Below, piece after piece: positions 53,981-63,342 of a stretch of 64,000 bases of DNA. The DNA is taken from NCBI RefSeq assembly GCF_035999195.1, contig NZ_DASYGY010000007.1, forward strand, positions 310,001 to 374,000. The letters are read 5' to 3'. This DNA is from Pseudoxanthomonas sp. (GTDB lineage: Bacteria > Pseudomonadota > Gammaproteobacteria > Xanthomonadales > Xanthomonadaceae). Made by a program: the position numbers and the translations under genes. Within the stretch, counting starts at the first letter, position 1, and every line of letters begins with the position of its first letter. A model generated the notes under the pieces. It was given only the letters and a program-made list of their open reading frames with translations, made no database searches and had not been told where the DNA came from.

Positions 53981-55378
53981 ATGCCTCGCCATGCCGATGT
54001 CGTCCCCGGTTTTCCGATCGCCCGTATCCAGTCGTACTCCGGCGGGCTGCCCGTAGAGGTCGTTCTGCTTGGGCAACTCGGGCCGGGATCGGGCGATCGA
54101 CTCCATGCCGTCGCAGGCGCGCTGCAGCGCGAACACCCGGGCTTCGTGGATGCGCTGGATGAACCCTCGGTCCGGATCGCGGCACCGGATTTCGACGCCG
54201 GCGAACGCAGTGCGCTGTACACCTTCACGGTGGGCCCCGATGGTCATCCCTTCCATCGTCACGCGGGACACCGCACCTTCACGGCGGTGACCGGCAGTGG
54301 CGGCGCGCGCCTGCGCTTCTCGACCGCCTCCGACGAACAGCTCGCGCGCGATCCGGTGCATTTCGCGGCGGCCCTGCACCATGTCGACCTGCCGGCGGAC
54401 GCGCTTTTCAGCGTGCGCTTCGGCAGCGGCACCTGGCACCAGTTCGCGCCGCTCCAGCCGGGCAGCCCGCATCCGGTGCTGTTCGCGCTGTCCTGCCATA
54501 CCGACGAACTCGGCGGCCTTGCGCACGGTGTCGTGCGCGATCGGGTGCTGGCAGGCGACGCCAACATCGCCACCCTGACCGAAACACTGCCCGACGACGT
54601 GCGCACATGGATGACCGGTCATCCGGAACACCTGGAGCGGATCCCGACCGTGCGCCTGGCCCTGCATGCGCCTCCGGGCAGTTGGCAGCAGCGTGCCTGC
54701 ACCACGCTGCGGGCGGCCGCCGGTCGTCTGCGCACGCGGCTTGCCGGCTGGTGCGCCGAGGTCGGCTTCGTCCAGGGTCGCGCATCGTCGGTGGCGTCAT
54801 TGCCTTCGCCCCCGCAAGGTTCACTGCTGCTCGAGCAGTTGCCCGGCTTCCATCACCAGGACACCTTCAGCCTGCGCCTGCAGGGCATGGCGACCACGAC
54901 CGCGCAGGAGTTGCTGGCGGACGTGCTGCAGGGATTCCTGCAGTACCGCCCGGCCGGCGTGACCCAGCTCATGCGCCTGCGCAACGTGCTGGTCCGCCCG
55001 CTGCGGCTGCGCACCTCGCCGCTCGGCTGCCCGGTGTCGTCGCTTCTGTCGACGACCGAGGGCCCGTTGTTCGCAGGGCGGTTCCCGGTCATCGCACAGG
55101 GGATCGATGCGGACGGCAAGCGGGCACAGGTGATCCTGGGTGCCGATGATCGCCACCTGGTGTTCCGTTCCTGTGTCGGTGTGTGTGTCACCGACACGGG
55201 CGTCGAGGTGACGCTGGGGACGCGCGTGCAGTACCGCAACGCCTTCGGGCGCGCGTACATGGCCGCGATCAGTGGCGTCCACCATGCCTATGTCGCACCC
55301 GCCATGCTGCGCAGCGCCGTGGAAAGCGTGGCGCAACGGCATGCGCCACTGTCGCTGACACAGGGTCTGTTCGCCTGA
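53981..55378 (+). CDS. cupin-like/DUF2867 two-part protein
   Basis: 465 residues, no signal peptide. The N-terminal half has cupin-like signatures: 'DGHPFHRHAGHRTFTAVTG' (about 95) and 'FGSGTWHQFAPL' (about 148). The C-terminal third matches DUF2867: 'LRNVLVRPLRLRTSPLGC', 'FPVIAQGID', 'GADDRHLVFRSCVGVCV', 'YRNAFGRAYMAAI'. Both parts in one chain is unusual in my knowledge. No known function. In an operon with ArsR. A purine-rich AGGAGAG lies 7 nt before the ATG. Confidence 0.75.
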   Translation: MPRHADVVPGFPIARIQSYSGGLPVEVVLLGQLGPGSGDRLHAVAGALQREHPGFVDALDEPSVRIAAPDFDAGERSALYTFTVGPDGHPFHRHAGHRTFTAVTGSGGARLRFSTASDEQLARDPVHFAAALHHVDLPADALFSVRFGSGTWHQFAPLQPGSPHPVLFALSCHTDELGGLAHGVVRDRVLAGDANIATLTETLPDDVRTWMTGHPEHLERIPTVRLALHAPPGSWQQRACTTLRAAAGRLRTRLAGWCAEVGFVQGRASSVASLPSPPQGSLLLEQLPGFHHQDTFSLRLQGMATTTAQELLADVLQGFLQYRPAGVTQLMRLRNVLVRPLRLRTSPLGCPVSSLLSTTEGPLFAGRFPVIAQGIDADGKRAQVILGADDRHLVFRSCVGVCVTDTGVEVTLGTRVQYRNAFGRAYMAAISGVHHAYVAPAMLRSAVESVAQRHAPLSLTQGLFA

Positions 55379-55385
55379 GCCACGC

Positions 55386-56264
55386 TCACGCCGCCCGCTG
55401 GCTCACTGCCACGCTGCCCAGGATCAACGCGCCGGCGGCGAGCATCGCCGGCGTGACCGGTTCGTTGAGGAACAGCCACGCGAAGCCGGCGCCGAACAGC
55501 GGCACCAGATAGGTCACGGTCGCGGCGCGGGCGGGACCGATGCGCTGGATCAGGCGGTAATACAACAGGAAGGCGTAGCCGGTGCAGAGCACGCCGATGG
55601 CGATCGCCGCGCCCCAGGCGCCGACACCGACCGCATGCGTAGGCCAGTGCGTCGCCGCAAACGGCAACACCAGCAACGCCGCGCAGCTGAGCGTGGCGGC
55701 CGCTGCGGCCGCCGGCGGAATGCCGGCCAGATGCCTGCGCACCAGGTTCACGCCCACGCCGTACAGCAGCGCCGCGGTCGCACCGGCGATGACCGCACCG
55801 CCCACGCTCAGTCCGCCGGCCTTGCTGGTCGCCAGCACCACCACGCCGACGAAGCCGACCAACAGGGCGAGCGAGCGGCGCAGGCCGATCTTCTGGCCGA
55901 AGAACAGGAAGCCGACCATCGCGGCGAACAGCACCGTCATCGCATTGCAGATCGCGCCGATCGCCGCGGGCGAGCGCTGTGCGGCCCAAGCGAACAGCAG
56001 GAACGGGATCGCCGAATTGATCGCGCCGATGATCGCGAGCTTCGGCCACAGGCCGGCACGGAAGTGCGCACGCTCGCGCCACAGGAACGGCAGCAGGATC
56101 AGCGCGCCGAGCGCGAGGCGTACTTCCACCAGGGCGAAAGGACCGAACGGGTTGGCCGCGATGCGCATGAAAAGGAACGAACTGCCCCAGATCGCGCCCA
56201 GCACCAGCAGCTCCAGCGGGGTGCGCCAGTCCCGCTCGACCGCTTGCGGTGGGGTCATGGCCAT
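55386..56264 (-). CDS. EamA/DMT-family transporter
   Basis: 292 residues, ten TM. 'LVLGAIWGSSFLFMRIAANPFGPFALVEVRLALGAL' and 'IGAICNAMTVLFAAMVGFLFFGQKI' are EamA repeat 1; 'CTGYAFLLYYRLIQRIGPARAATVTYLVPLFG' repeat 2. Convergent with the DUF2867 gene (7 nt apart), divergent from the LysR gene, which may control it. The ATG at 56264 has GGGAG 6 nt upstream. Confidence 0.9.
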   Translation of the reverse strand: MAMTPPQAVERDWRTPLELLVLGAIWGSSFLFMRIAANPFGPFALVEVRLALGALILLPFLWRERAHFRAGLWPKLAIIGAINSAIPFLLFAWAAQRSPAAIGAICNAMTVLFAAMVGFLFFGQKIGLRRSLALLVGFVGVVVLATSKAGGLSVGGAVIAGATAALLYGVGVNLVRRHLAGIPPAAAAAATLSCAALLVLPFAATHWPTHAVGVGAWGAAIAIGVLCTGYAFLLYYRLIQRIGPARAATVTYLVPLFGAGFAWLFLNEPVTPAMLAAGALILGSVAVSQRAA

Positions 56265-56389
56265 GCTGTCTCCCTGTGCCATCGTGGCGGCCCTCGTTCG
56301 TGCCTGCGGCCATTCTGGATCACCCGTGAGTGCCCACAAGCGCGTAGCATGCGGGCAAGCCACAAATCTGGCTTGTGCCTGGAGCGATC

Positions 56390-57361
56390 ATGAGCCTGCG
56401 CCCTGCCCTGCTGCCCGCCCTCGGCGTGTTCGCCGCCGCGGCGCGCCACCAGAACTTCGCCCATGCGGCCGACGAGCTGCACCTCACCGCCAGCGCGGTC
56501 AGCCATCACGTGCGCAAGCTGGAGGCATTGCTGGGCGTGGTGTTGTTCCAGCGCCATGCGCGCGGCGTGAAGCTCACGACCGAAGGCCGGCAGCTTGCGG
56601 ACGCGGCGAATGCGGCGCTGGGCGACATCGATGCGGTTGCCTCCCACCTGCAGCTGGCGGGCAAGACCACCACGCTGCGCATCACCACGCTGCACTCACT
56701 GGCGTATTGCTGGCTGCTGCCGCGGCTGCCTCGCTTCTGCTCGCGCCATCCCCACATCCGCCTGCATGTCGACACGGGCATCGCGCTGACCCGATTCGAC
56801 GACGAAGGGCCGGAACTCGGCATCCGCCACGGCCCCGGGCACTGGGCGGGCCTGACCGCGCACCATCTGATGGACGACGAACTGTTCCCGGTCGCATCCC
56901 CGGCCCTGCCCGGCATCGAAGCGATCAAGGAGCCGCGCCAGATCGCCCAGCTGCCGCTGGTGACCGACCTCGCCCTGCAGGGCTGGCGCGACTGGTTCCG
57001 TGCGGCCGGCGTGCGCGGCCTGCGGCTGCCGCCGATGCACAGCTTCAGCGACAGCACCGATGCGATGCGCGCGGCCGTGTACGGCGTGGGCGCGGCGCTG
57101 GCACGGCGCCACGTGGCGCAACCCTACCTGCAACGGTACGAACTGGTGCGCCTGCCGGGGCCGGCGCTGAAGGCGCGTTTTTCGTACTACGCGGTGCATC
57201 CCGCGCATCGGCCTCCCAGCGCCGCCGCGCAGACCTTCATCGACTGGCTGAAGGAGGAGGCGCGCGACGAGCGCACGCCGCTGCCGCCGATGCCGGACGA
57301 TTTCCTCGGGCGCGCCGCAGCGGCCACGCCCACCACACCACAACGCCGCGAAAGGCCCTGA
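56390..57361 (+). CDS. LysR-family transcriptional regulator
   Basis: 323 residues, GcvA-like group. Helix-turn-helix 'VFAAAARHQNFAHAADELHLTASAVSHHVRKLEALLGVVLFQRHARGVKLT' spans residues 10-60; ligand-binding domain after it ('ITTLHSLAYCWLLPRL'). Divergent from the EamA gene across 125 nt, the usual LysR layout, so EamA is the likely target. GGAG 6 nt before the ATG. The end is Pro/Thr/Arg-rich. Confidence 0.9.
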   Translation: MSLRPALLPALGVFAAAARHQNFAHAADELHLTASAVSHHVRKLEALLGVVLFQRHARGVKLTTEGRQLADAANAALGDIDAVASHLQLAGKTTTLRITTLHSLAYCWLLPRLPRFCSRHPHIRLHVDTGIALTRFDDEGPELGIRHGPGHWAGLTAHHLMDDELFPVASPALPGIEAIKEPRQIAQLPLVTDLALQGWRDWFRAAGVRGLRLPPMHSFSDSTDAMRAAVYGVGAALARRHVAQPYLQRYELVRLPGPALKARFSYYAVHPAHRPPSAAAQTFIDWLKEEARDERTPLPPMPDDFLGRAAAATPTTPQRRERP

Positions 57362-57365
57362 TCGC

Positions 57366-58148
57366 TCAGGCGCGGCGTCGCCGCAACCTGCGCCATGCGG
57401 CCACCAGCATCGCGAGCACGACCAGCACCGGAATCAGGAACGCCACGGCACGGATCGTCAAGGCAGTGCCGCTGGCCAGTGTCGAGACGAAGTCGCGCAC
57501 CGCCTGGCGGATTTCCCCGCGACCGCTCTCGCCGCCCGGCGTTTCGAAATGCAACGTCAGCTTCTGCGTCTGGATCCTGCGCTGCTGCTGCGCGGCCTCC
57601 TGGTCGGCCGCCTCCACCTGTGCTTCCAGTTTCGAGACCTGCTGCGACAGCGCGATCATGTCCGCCACCGAAAGGTCGCGGCGCTGCTGGAAGGCCTGCA
57701 GGCCGGCGAGTTCCTTCTGCAGCCGGGAGCGCGTCAGCGCGGTGTCGCGCACCGCTTCCGCCAGATCTTCCGCGCGCGTCGTGCGATGGCCCAGGTCGGC
57801 GCCTTCGCCGGCGGCCGCGATCAGCGGTTCGACGCCCGCCGGCACGATGCGCACCGTCAGCATGCCGCGCGGCTCATCGCCTCCGCGCTGGCTGACCTCC
57901 AGCACCGTGCAGTCGCCATGCTGCTTGCGCAGACAGGCGTCCTGCAGCGCCTGTATCCGTGCCGGAATACGCTCGGCGTCCAACTGCAGCGTGACGTCGT
58001 GCTCGTAGGCCAGGAACTCGCCGGCAGCCGGTTTGATGACCATCGCGGTACGCGGCAGATGGCCACTTTCCTGCTTGGCGCAGCCAGCCAGTCCGCCGAC
58101 CGTGGCCAGCAGCACCACGGCCAACCGCAGCACGCCCCGGAACCTCAC
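57366..58148 (-). CDS. DUF4349-like lipoprotein
   Basis: 260 residues. Lipobox 'VGGLAGCAK', a beta-rich part, a long coiled coil ('LTRSRLQKELAGLQAFQQRRDLSVADMIALSQQVSKLEAQVEAADQEAAQQQ' stretch), and a C-terminal TM followed by Arg residues. The layout fits DUF4349. Role unknown, perhaps in envelope stress. GTG start overlapping the GFA stop as GTGA. Confidence 0.75.
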   Translation of the reverse strand: MRFRGVLRLAVVLLATVGGLAGCAKQESGHLPRTAMVIKPAAGEFLAYEHDVTLQLDAERIPARIQALQDACLRKQHGDCTVLEVSQRGGDEPRGMLTVRIVPAGVEPLIAAAGEGADLGHRTTRAEDLAEAVRDTALTRSRLQKELAGLQAFQQRRDLSVADMIALSQQVSKLEAQVEAADQEAAQQQRRIQTQKLTLHFETPGGESGRGEIRQAVRDFVSTLASGTALTIRAVAFLIPVLVVLAMLVAAWRRLRRRRA

Positions 58149-58495
58149 AGCGCGGCGCCGTCGTAGGCCACGACGTTCAGCGAGGCCAGGTCCACGCCCG
58201 GCAGGCACCGCACGTTGACGGCCGCCATCTGCGTACCGGTCTTCGGATGTGCGGCTTCGCCGTAAGGCGCGATCCCACAGACCGCGCAGAAGTGGTGCTG
58301 GATGTGGTGCCTGTTGAACGTGTAGGTCGACAGGTCGCCTTCGGGCGTCTTCAACACCAGCGCCTCGCGCGGCGCGAACCACAACAGGCCGCCGCGACGG
58401 CGGCATAGCGAGCAATTGCAGTCGATGACGTCGCCGATGTCGCCCTCGACCTCGAACGCGATGCGACCGCAGTGGCAGCTTCCTTCATGCTTCAT
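58145..58495 (-). CDS. GFA-family (CENP-V/GFA) zinc protein
   Basis: 116 residues. 'GSCHCGRIAFEVEG', 'IDCNCSLCRRRGG' and 'FCAVCGI' carry the cysteines of the two zinc sites. Family members were linked to glutathione-dependent formaldehyde activation; true substrate uncertain. The gene is coupled to the DUF4349-like gene and divergent from the DUF885 peptidase. Confidence 0.88.
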   Translation of the reverse strand: MKHEGSCHCGRIAFEVEGDIGDVIDCNCSLCRRRGGLLWFAPREALVLKTPEGDLSTYTFNRHHIQHHFCAVCGIAPYGEAAHPKTGTQMAAVNVRCLPGVDLASLNVVAYDGAAL

Positions 58496-58608
58496 GACAG
58501 CGACTCCTGGCCCGGGGGCGCCAGCGTATATCGAATGGCACGGGTCCGGGCATGACCTTCGGCCTATGCTGTCGGTCCCGACCCACCCTGCACCGCAACA
58601 GGATTCCC

Positions 58609-60420
58609 ATGCGCAAGACCCTGCTCGCCGCCGCCCTGCTGGCCTCGATGACCGCCTGCCAGAAGAGCGAAGCCCCGACCGTCGCCCCCGGTGCGGATGC
58701 CGCCGCCACCGCCGCGGATACCGCCAGGGCCGACGCCGCCTTCGCCGACCTGTCCAAGCGCGCGCTCGAGGGCTGGCTGCAGCTGTCGCCGGTCAGCGCC
58801 ACCCAGATCGGCGAGCACACGTACGACGGTGAGCTGGACGACCTGAGCGCCGACGGCCGCCAGAAGAGCCTCGCCTTCAGCAAGACGACCCTCGGCGAAC
58901 TGGATGCGATGGACGTCGCCGCCCTGTCGCGCGAGAACCAGGTCGATGCGGCCATCCTGCGCAACCAGCTGCAGTACGACATCTGGACCGCGGAAACGCT
59001 GGAGAGCTGGGCGTGGGACCCGCAGGTCTACAACAACCTCGCCGGCGGCGCGATCTACGGCCTGATGGCGCGCGAGTTCGCGCCACTGCCGGAACGTCTG
59101 AAGTCCGCCACCGCGCGCATGCAGAAGATCCCCGCGCTGCTGGCGCAGGCGCGCGCCAACCTCGACCCGGCGCGCGTGCCGAAGATCCATGCCGAGACCG
59201 TCGCCAAACAGAACGCCGGCCTCCTCAGCATCGTCGAGACCTTCATCACGCCGAACCTCAAGGACCTGCCCGAGGCCGACCGCCGGCAGGCGCAGGCCGC
59301 CATCGACGGTCTGAAGAAGGCCGTGGCCGAACACCAGGCCTGGCTGGACAAGACCCTGGTGCCGAACGCGAAAGGCGACTTCCGCATCGGCCAGACGCTG
59401 TACGACCAGAAGCTGCAGTTCGCGCTGCTGTCGTCGCTGTCGCGCGCCGACATCAAGCAGCGCGCCGAAGGCGAACTCAAGCGCGTGCGCGAGGAGATGT
59501 ACGGCATTGCCCGCACCGTGCTGAAGGACAAGCCCGGCGCGCCCGCACTGCCGGAAACGCCGACCGCGGACGAGCAGCAGAAGGCCATCGAAGCCGCGCT
59601 CGAGCTGGCGTACACCGAACGCCCTGCACGCGACCAGGTGGTGCCGGATGCGGAAGCCGCGCTGGCGCAGGCCACCGAGTTCGTGCGCAAGCACGATCTG
59701 GTCACCCTGCCCGACGCGCCGGTCGAGATCATCGAGATGCCGGAATTCCAGCGCGGCGTGGCCGTCGCGTACTGCGATTCGCCCGGCCCGCTCGACAAGC
59801 ACCTGAAGACCTTCTACGCCGTCTCGCCGATTCCGGACGAGTGGGACCAGACGCAGGTCGACTCGTTCCTGCGCGAGTACAACAGCCGGATGATCCACCT
59901 GCTGAGCATCCACGAAGGCACGCCGGGCCACTACCTGGAAGGCTGGCACTCGGCCAAGTTCCCGTCGACGCTGCGCGCCGTGCTGCGCTCGGGCATGTTC
60001 GCCGAAGGCTGGGCGGTCTACACCGAGAAGATGATGTCCGACGCCGGTTACCTGGACAACGACCCGCTGTTCCACCTGGTGCAGATGAAGTTCTACCTGC
60101 GCACGATCGCCAACGCGATCCTCGACCAGGGCGTGCAGGTGGACGGCTGGACGCGCGAGCAGGCGATGGACCTGATGGTGCGCCAGACCTTCCAGCAGGA
60201 ACGCGAAGCCGCCGGCAAGTGGACCCGCGCGCAGCTGACCTCGGCGCAGCTGCCGACCTACTTCGTCGGCGTGCAGGAGCACTTCGACCTGCGCAAGGCG
60301 GCGGAAGCCAAGCAGGGCGCGCAGTTCAACCTGAAGGCCTACCACGACCAGGTGCTGTCGTACGGCGCCCCGCCGGTACGCTTCGTCCGCCAGCTGATGC
60401 TGGACGAGCCGATCCGATAG
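58609..60420 (+). CDS. DUF885 metallopeptidase-like lipoprotein
   Basis: 603 residues. Lipobox 'ASMTACQ' (Cys17), then a helical DUF885 protein with an HExxxxH-type zinc motif 'HEGTPGH' (435-441) and 'GMFAEGWAVYTEKMM' (about 463-477) carrying a further Glu ligand. Related to gluzincin-type carboxypeptidases. Exported, possibly acting on peptides in the periplasm. Ends 22 nt before a REP pair. Confidence 0.9.
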   Translation: MRKTLLAAALLASMTACQKSEAPTVAPGADAAATAADTARADAAFADLSKRALEGWLQLSPVSATQIGEHTYDGELDDLSADGRQKSLAFSKTTLGELDAMDVAALSRENQVDAAILRNQLQYDIWTAETLESWAWDPQVYNNLAGGAIYGLMAREFAPLPERLKSATARMQKIPALLAQARANLDPARVPKIHAETVAKQNAGLLSIVETFITPNLKDLPEADRRQAQAAIDGLKKAVAEHQAWLDKTLVPNAKGDFRIGQTLYDQKLQFALLSSLSRADIKQRAEGELKRVREEMYGIARTVLKDKPGAPALPETPTADEQQKAIEAALELAYTERPARDQVVPDAEAALAQATEFVRKHDLVTLPDAPVEIIEMPEFQRGVAVAYCDSPGPLDKHLKTFYAVSPIPDEWDQTQVDSFLREYNSRMIHLLSIHEGTPGHYLEGWHSAKFPSTLRAVLRSGMFAEGWAVYTEKMMSDAGYLDNDPLFHLVQMKFYLRTIANAILDQGVQVDGWTREQAMDLMVRQTFQQEREAAGKWTRAQLTSAQLPTYFVGVQEHFDLRKAAEAKQGAQFNLKAYHDQVLSYGAPPVRFVRQLMLDEPIR

Positions 60421-60441
60421 GACCTGCCGCACCGCGCGTTT

Positions 60442-60513
60442 GTAGGAGCGGGCCATGCCCGCGATGCTGTTGCTTCATCGATTGAAAAGCATCGCGCCCG
60501 AGGGCGCTCCTAC
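60442..60513. repeat. REP-type inverted pair, CGATGCT subtype
   Basis: Left arm starts GTAGGAGCGGGCCATGCCCG (60442) and ends GCGATGCT; the right arm returns as AGCATCGCG...CGCTCCTAC ending at 60513. The right arm's GTAG (minus strand) contains the rraA stop codon. Same subtype as the element at 61874. Confidence 0.88.
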
Positions 60514-60986
60514 AGAAGCGGCGTGTTCGCCACGATCACGCCATTGGCATCGGCGTAGATCCAGTCGCCCGGCACGATCGACATGCCAGCGAACGCCACC
60601 GGCGCATCGACCTCGCCCAAGCCGCGCTTCTCGGTCTTCATCGGATGCGCGGCCAGCGCCAGCACGCCCAGCGGCAGCGTCGCCAGGACTTCCACATCGC
60701 GTACGCAGCCGAAGATCAGGAAGCCGGCCCAGCCGTGCTTCACCGCATTCGCCGCGATCATGTCGCCCAGCAGCGCGCGCCGCAGCGATCTGCCGCCGTC
60801 GACGACGATCACCCTGCCCTCGCCCGGCGTCGCCGCCAGTTCGCGCACGCGCGAGTTGTCGTTGAGGCACTTCACCGTCACCGCCGGCCCGCAGAAGCGT
60901 GCCTGACCGCCGAAGCCGCGGAACACCGGCTCGGCCACCTGCACGTCGGGGAACTGGTCGCACAGGTCGGGCGTGGTCCAGGTCAT
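60510..60986 (-). CDS. rraA: RraA-family protein (ribonuclease activity regulator)
   Basis: 158 residues. 'TTPDLCDQF', 'FGGQARFCGPAVTVKCLNDNS', 'VIVVDGGRSLRRALLGDMIAANAV', 'GFLIFGCVRDVEVL' and 'PGDWIYADANGVIV' fit RraA, which binds RNase E and inhibits it; some relatives are 4-hydroxy-4-methyl-2-oxoglutarate aldolases, and the two are hard to separate by eye. The stop codon TAG lies inside a REP arm. Divergent from the DUF72 gene. Confidence 0.88.
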   Translation of the reverse strand: MTWTTPDLCDQFPDVQVAEPVFRGFGGQARFCGPAVTVKCLNDNSRVRELAATPGEGRVIVVDGGRSLRRALLGDMIAANAVKHGWAGFLIFGCVRDVEVLATLPLGVLALAAHPMKTEKRGLGEVDAPVAFAGMSIVPGDWIYADANGVIVANTPLL

Positions 60987-61058
60987 GCGGCATCTCCGAG
61001 GGCGCGGGTTGACCGCATGGTAACGCGGGCGCGACACGCGCCGGGCTATGCTTCGGGC

Positions 61059-61877
61059 ATGGACGACCTCTTCGCTTCCCCGCCTCCCGTGTCCGCCGCC
61101 GGCATCCGCGTCGGCATCGGTGGCTGGACCTACGCACCGTGGCGCAACAACTTCTATCCGGCCGGCCTGGTGCAGCGGCGCGAGCTGGAATTCGCCAGCC
61201 GCCAGCTGACCGCCATAGAGATCAACGGCACGTACTACGGCGCGCAGAAACCGGCCACCTATGCCGGCTGGCGCGACCAGACGCCGGATGGTTTCGTCTT
61301 CTCGGCCAAGGCGCCCAAGCGGATCATGCAGTCGCGTTCGCTGGCCTCGACGCAAACCCAGGTGGAGGACTTCGTCGGCGGCATCGCCGAGCTCGGCGCG
61401 AAGCTGGGACCGCTGGTCTGGCAGTTCGAGTCGGGACGCCGCGTCGATGCCGAGGAGCTGGATGCGTTCCTTTCGCTGCTGCCGCGCGAGATCGATGGAC
61501 GGCCGTTGCGGCACGCGCTGGAGGTCCGTGATCCGGCGGCGGTGGAGGCCGGCCTCGTCGATCTGGCGCGCCGGCACCAGGTCGCCACCGTATTCACCGA
61601 CTCCACGGAGTATCCGTCCTTCGCCGACCTCACCGCCGACTTCGTCTACGCGCGGCTGATGCGTTCGCAGCCCATCGACAGCGGGTATCCGCCGAAGGAG
61701 CTGGCACTGTGGGCCGAACGCGCACGCGCATGGTCGCGCGGCGAGGACATCGCCGAGCTACCGCATGTGGGCGAGCCCGCGCCGGCGCTGCCGCGGCGGG
61801 ATGTCTTCGTCTACTTCATCAGCAGCGCCAAGGAACGCAATCCCGCCGCTGCGATGGAGCTGATCCAGCGGCTGTAG
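61059..61877 (+). CDS. DUF72 family protein
   Basis: 272 residues, TIM-barrel-like DUF72. 'VGIGGWTYAPWRNNFYPAGL', 'EINGTYYGAQKPATYAGW', 'FSAKAPKRIMQSRSL', 'VWQFESGRR' and 'YVYFISSAKERNPAAA'-like end 'FVYFISSAKERNPAAAMEL'. Function unknown. The TAG stop (61875-61877) is part of the GTAG that begins a REP element. Confidence 0.9.
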   Translation: MDDLFASPPPVSAAGIRVGIGGWTYAPWRNNFYPAGLVQRRELEFASRQLTAIEINGTYYGAQKPATYAGWRDQTPDGFVFSAKAPKRIMQSRSLASTQTQVEDFVGGIAELGAKLGPLVWQFESGRRVDAEELDAFLSLLPREIDGRPLRHALEVRDPAAVEAGLVDLARRHQVATVFTDSTEYPSFADLTADFVYARLMRSQPIDSGYPPKELALWAERARAWSRGEDIAELPHVGEPAPALPRRDVFVYFISSAKERNPAAAMELIQRL

Positions 61878-61957
61878 GAGCGCCGCTTGGGCGCGATGCT
61901 CTTCTTGTTTTTGATACCCCTCTCGCAAAAAAGCATCGCGCCCAAGGGCGCTCCTAC
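61874..61957. repeat. REP-type inverted pair supplying two stop codons
   Basis: Left arm GTAGGAGCGCCGCTTGGGCG...GATGCT from 61874; right arm AGCATCGCGCCCAAGGGCGC...CTAC to 61957. The left GTAG holds the DUF72 stop, the right one (minus strand) the MFS stop at 61956-61954. Stem of about 26 bp with few mismatches; the loop is AT-rich. Confidence 0.9.
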
Positions 61958-63258
61958 AGAGAGGGGTTCAAGGGTCGTTTGAGCCACCACAACGGCACAC
62001 CCACGCCGACCAGGCAGGTGAAGGCGACGTAATGCGCGGGCGCCATCGGGCCCCATGCGGTGGACAGCCAGGCGACCAGCGGCGGCGTCATGCCGCCGAA
62101 CACCGCATATGCGACGTTGTAGGAAAACGACAGGCCGGAGAAGCGCACCTCGGGCGGAAACGCCACGACCATCAGCGCCGGCGTCACACCGGTCACACCG
62201 CAGCAGAAGCCGGCCAGCGCGTACCAGGCGACGAACTGTGCGTGGTGGCCCGACACCAGCGCGGCGTACAGCGCGTACGCGGACACGCCCAGGCCGAGCG
62301 AACCGGCCAACAGCGCGCGGCCCACGCCGATGCGATCCACCGCCCAGCCCGCGGCAAGGCAGCCGAACACCAGCGCCAGCGTCGCCACGCTGTTGCCACG
62401 GAAGGCGGTGGCGGCATCGATGTCGAATCCCGTCTGCGCCAGCGTCGGCGTCAGCAGCACGATCACCACGATGGCGGCCGTCAGCTGCCATGAGGCCAGC
62501 ATCGACAGCAGCACCGCTGGCCGGTGTTCGGCGAGCACCTGCTTCACCGGCAGTTGCCGCGCAAGCTGCCTGCGTTCGCGCATCGCCACGAACACCGGCG
62601 TTTCCTCCAGCCAGCGCCGCAGCCACACCGCGATGAAGCCGAACACGCCGCCCAGCACGAACGGCAGTCGCCAGATACCTTCCTGCACGTCCGCCGGGCT
62701 GTAACTCGCGTTGATCCACGCTGCGAGCAGCGAGCCGATCAGGATGCCGGCGGTGAGTCCCGCCGTCAGCGTGGCGCAGGCGATGCCGACGCGATGGCGC
62801 GGCACGTGTTCGGCCACGAACACCCATGCGCCCGGCACCTCGCCGCCCACCGCGATGCCCTGCACCAGCCGCATGACCAGCAACAGCACCGGCGCCAGCA
62901 CGCCGACCTGGGCGTACGTCGGCAGCAGGCCGATCAGCAGCGTGGGCACCGACATCAGGAAGACGCTGAGCGTGAACATCCGCTTGCGCCCCAGCCGGTC
63001 GCCGAAGTGCGCCATCACGATCCCGCCGAGCGGCCGTGCCACGTAGCCGGCAGCGAAGATGCCGTAGACCTGCAGCTGCGCCAGCCAGGGCTCGGTGCCG
63101 GGCGGGAAGAACAGCGCACCGAGGACCTTGGCGAAGAACACGAACACGACGAAGTCGTAGAACTCCAGCGCCCCGCCCAATGCCGACAGGCCGAGCGTCC
63201 TGGCATCGCGCCGGTCGAAGGGACGGTGGATCGGATGCGATGTGCCGCCAGAGGTCAT
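61954..63258 (-). CDS. MHS-family MFS transporter
   Basis: 434 residues, 12 TM. 'LSALGGALEFYDFVVFVFFAKVLGALFFP', 'ARPLGGIVMAHFGDRLGRKRMF', 'RLVQGIAVGGEVPGAWVFVAEHVP' are metabolite:H+ symporter (ProP/KgtP-like) signatures. Substrate unknown. The stop TAG comes from the REP element. The ATG at 63258 is preferred; the frame is open 57 nt further. Confidence 0.9.
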   Translation of the reverse strand: MTSGGTSHPIHRPFDRRDARTLGLSALGGALEFYDFVVFVFFAKVLGALFFPPGTEPWLAQLQVYGIFAAGYVARPLGGIVMAHFGDRLGRKRMFTLSVFLMSVPTLLIGLLPTYAQVGVLAPVLLLVMRLVQGIAVGGEVPGAWVFVAEHVPRHRVGIACATLTAGLTAGILIGSLLAAWINASYSPADVQEGIWRLPFVLGGVFGFIAVWLRRWLEETPVFVAMRERRQLARQLPVKQVLAEHRPAVLLSMLASWQLTAAIVVIVLLTPTLAQTGFDIDAATAFRGNSVATLALVFGCLAAGWAVDRIGVGRALLAGSLGLGVSAYALYAALVSGHHAQFVAWYALAGFCCGVTGVTPALMVVAFPPEVRFSGLSFSYNVAYAVFGGMTPPLVAWLSTAWGPMAPAHYVAFTCLVGVGVPLWWLKRPLNPSL

Positions 63259-63342
63259 GCGGTCGTCCTGAACGTCGGTATGCCCATGGCGCGCGAACAT
63301 CGCATGGCGCACCATGCGCGTCCAGCGCCACCGTGAACCCCT

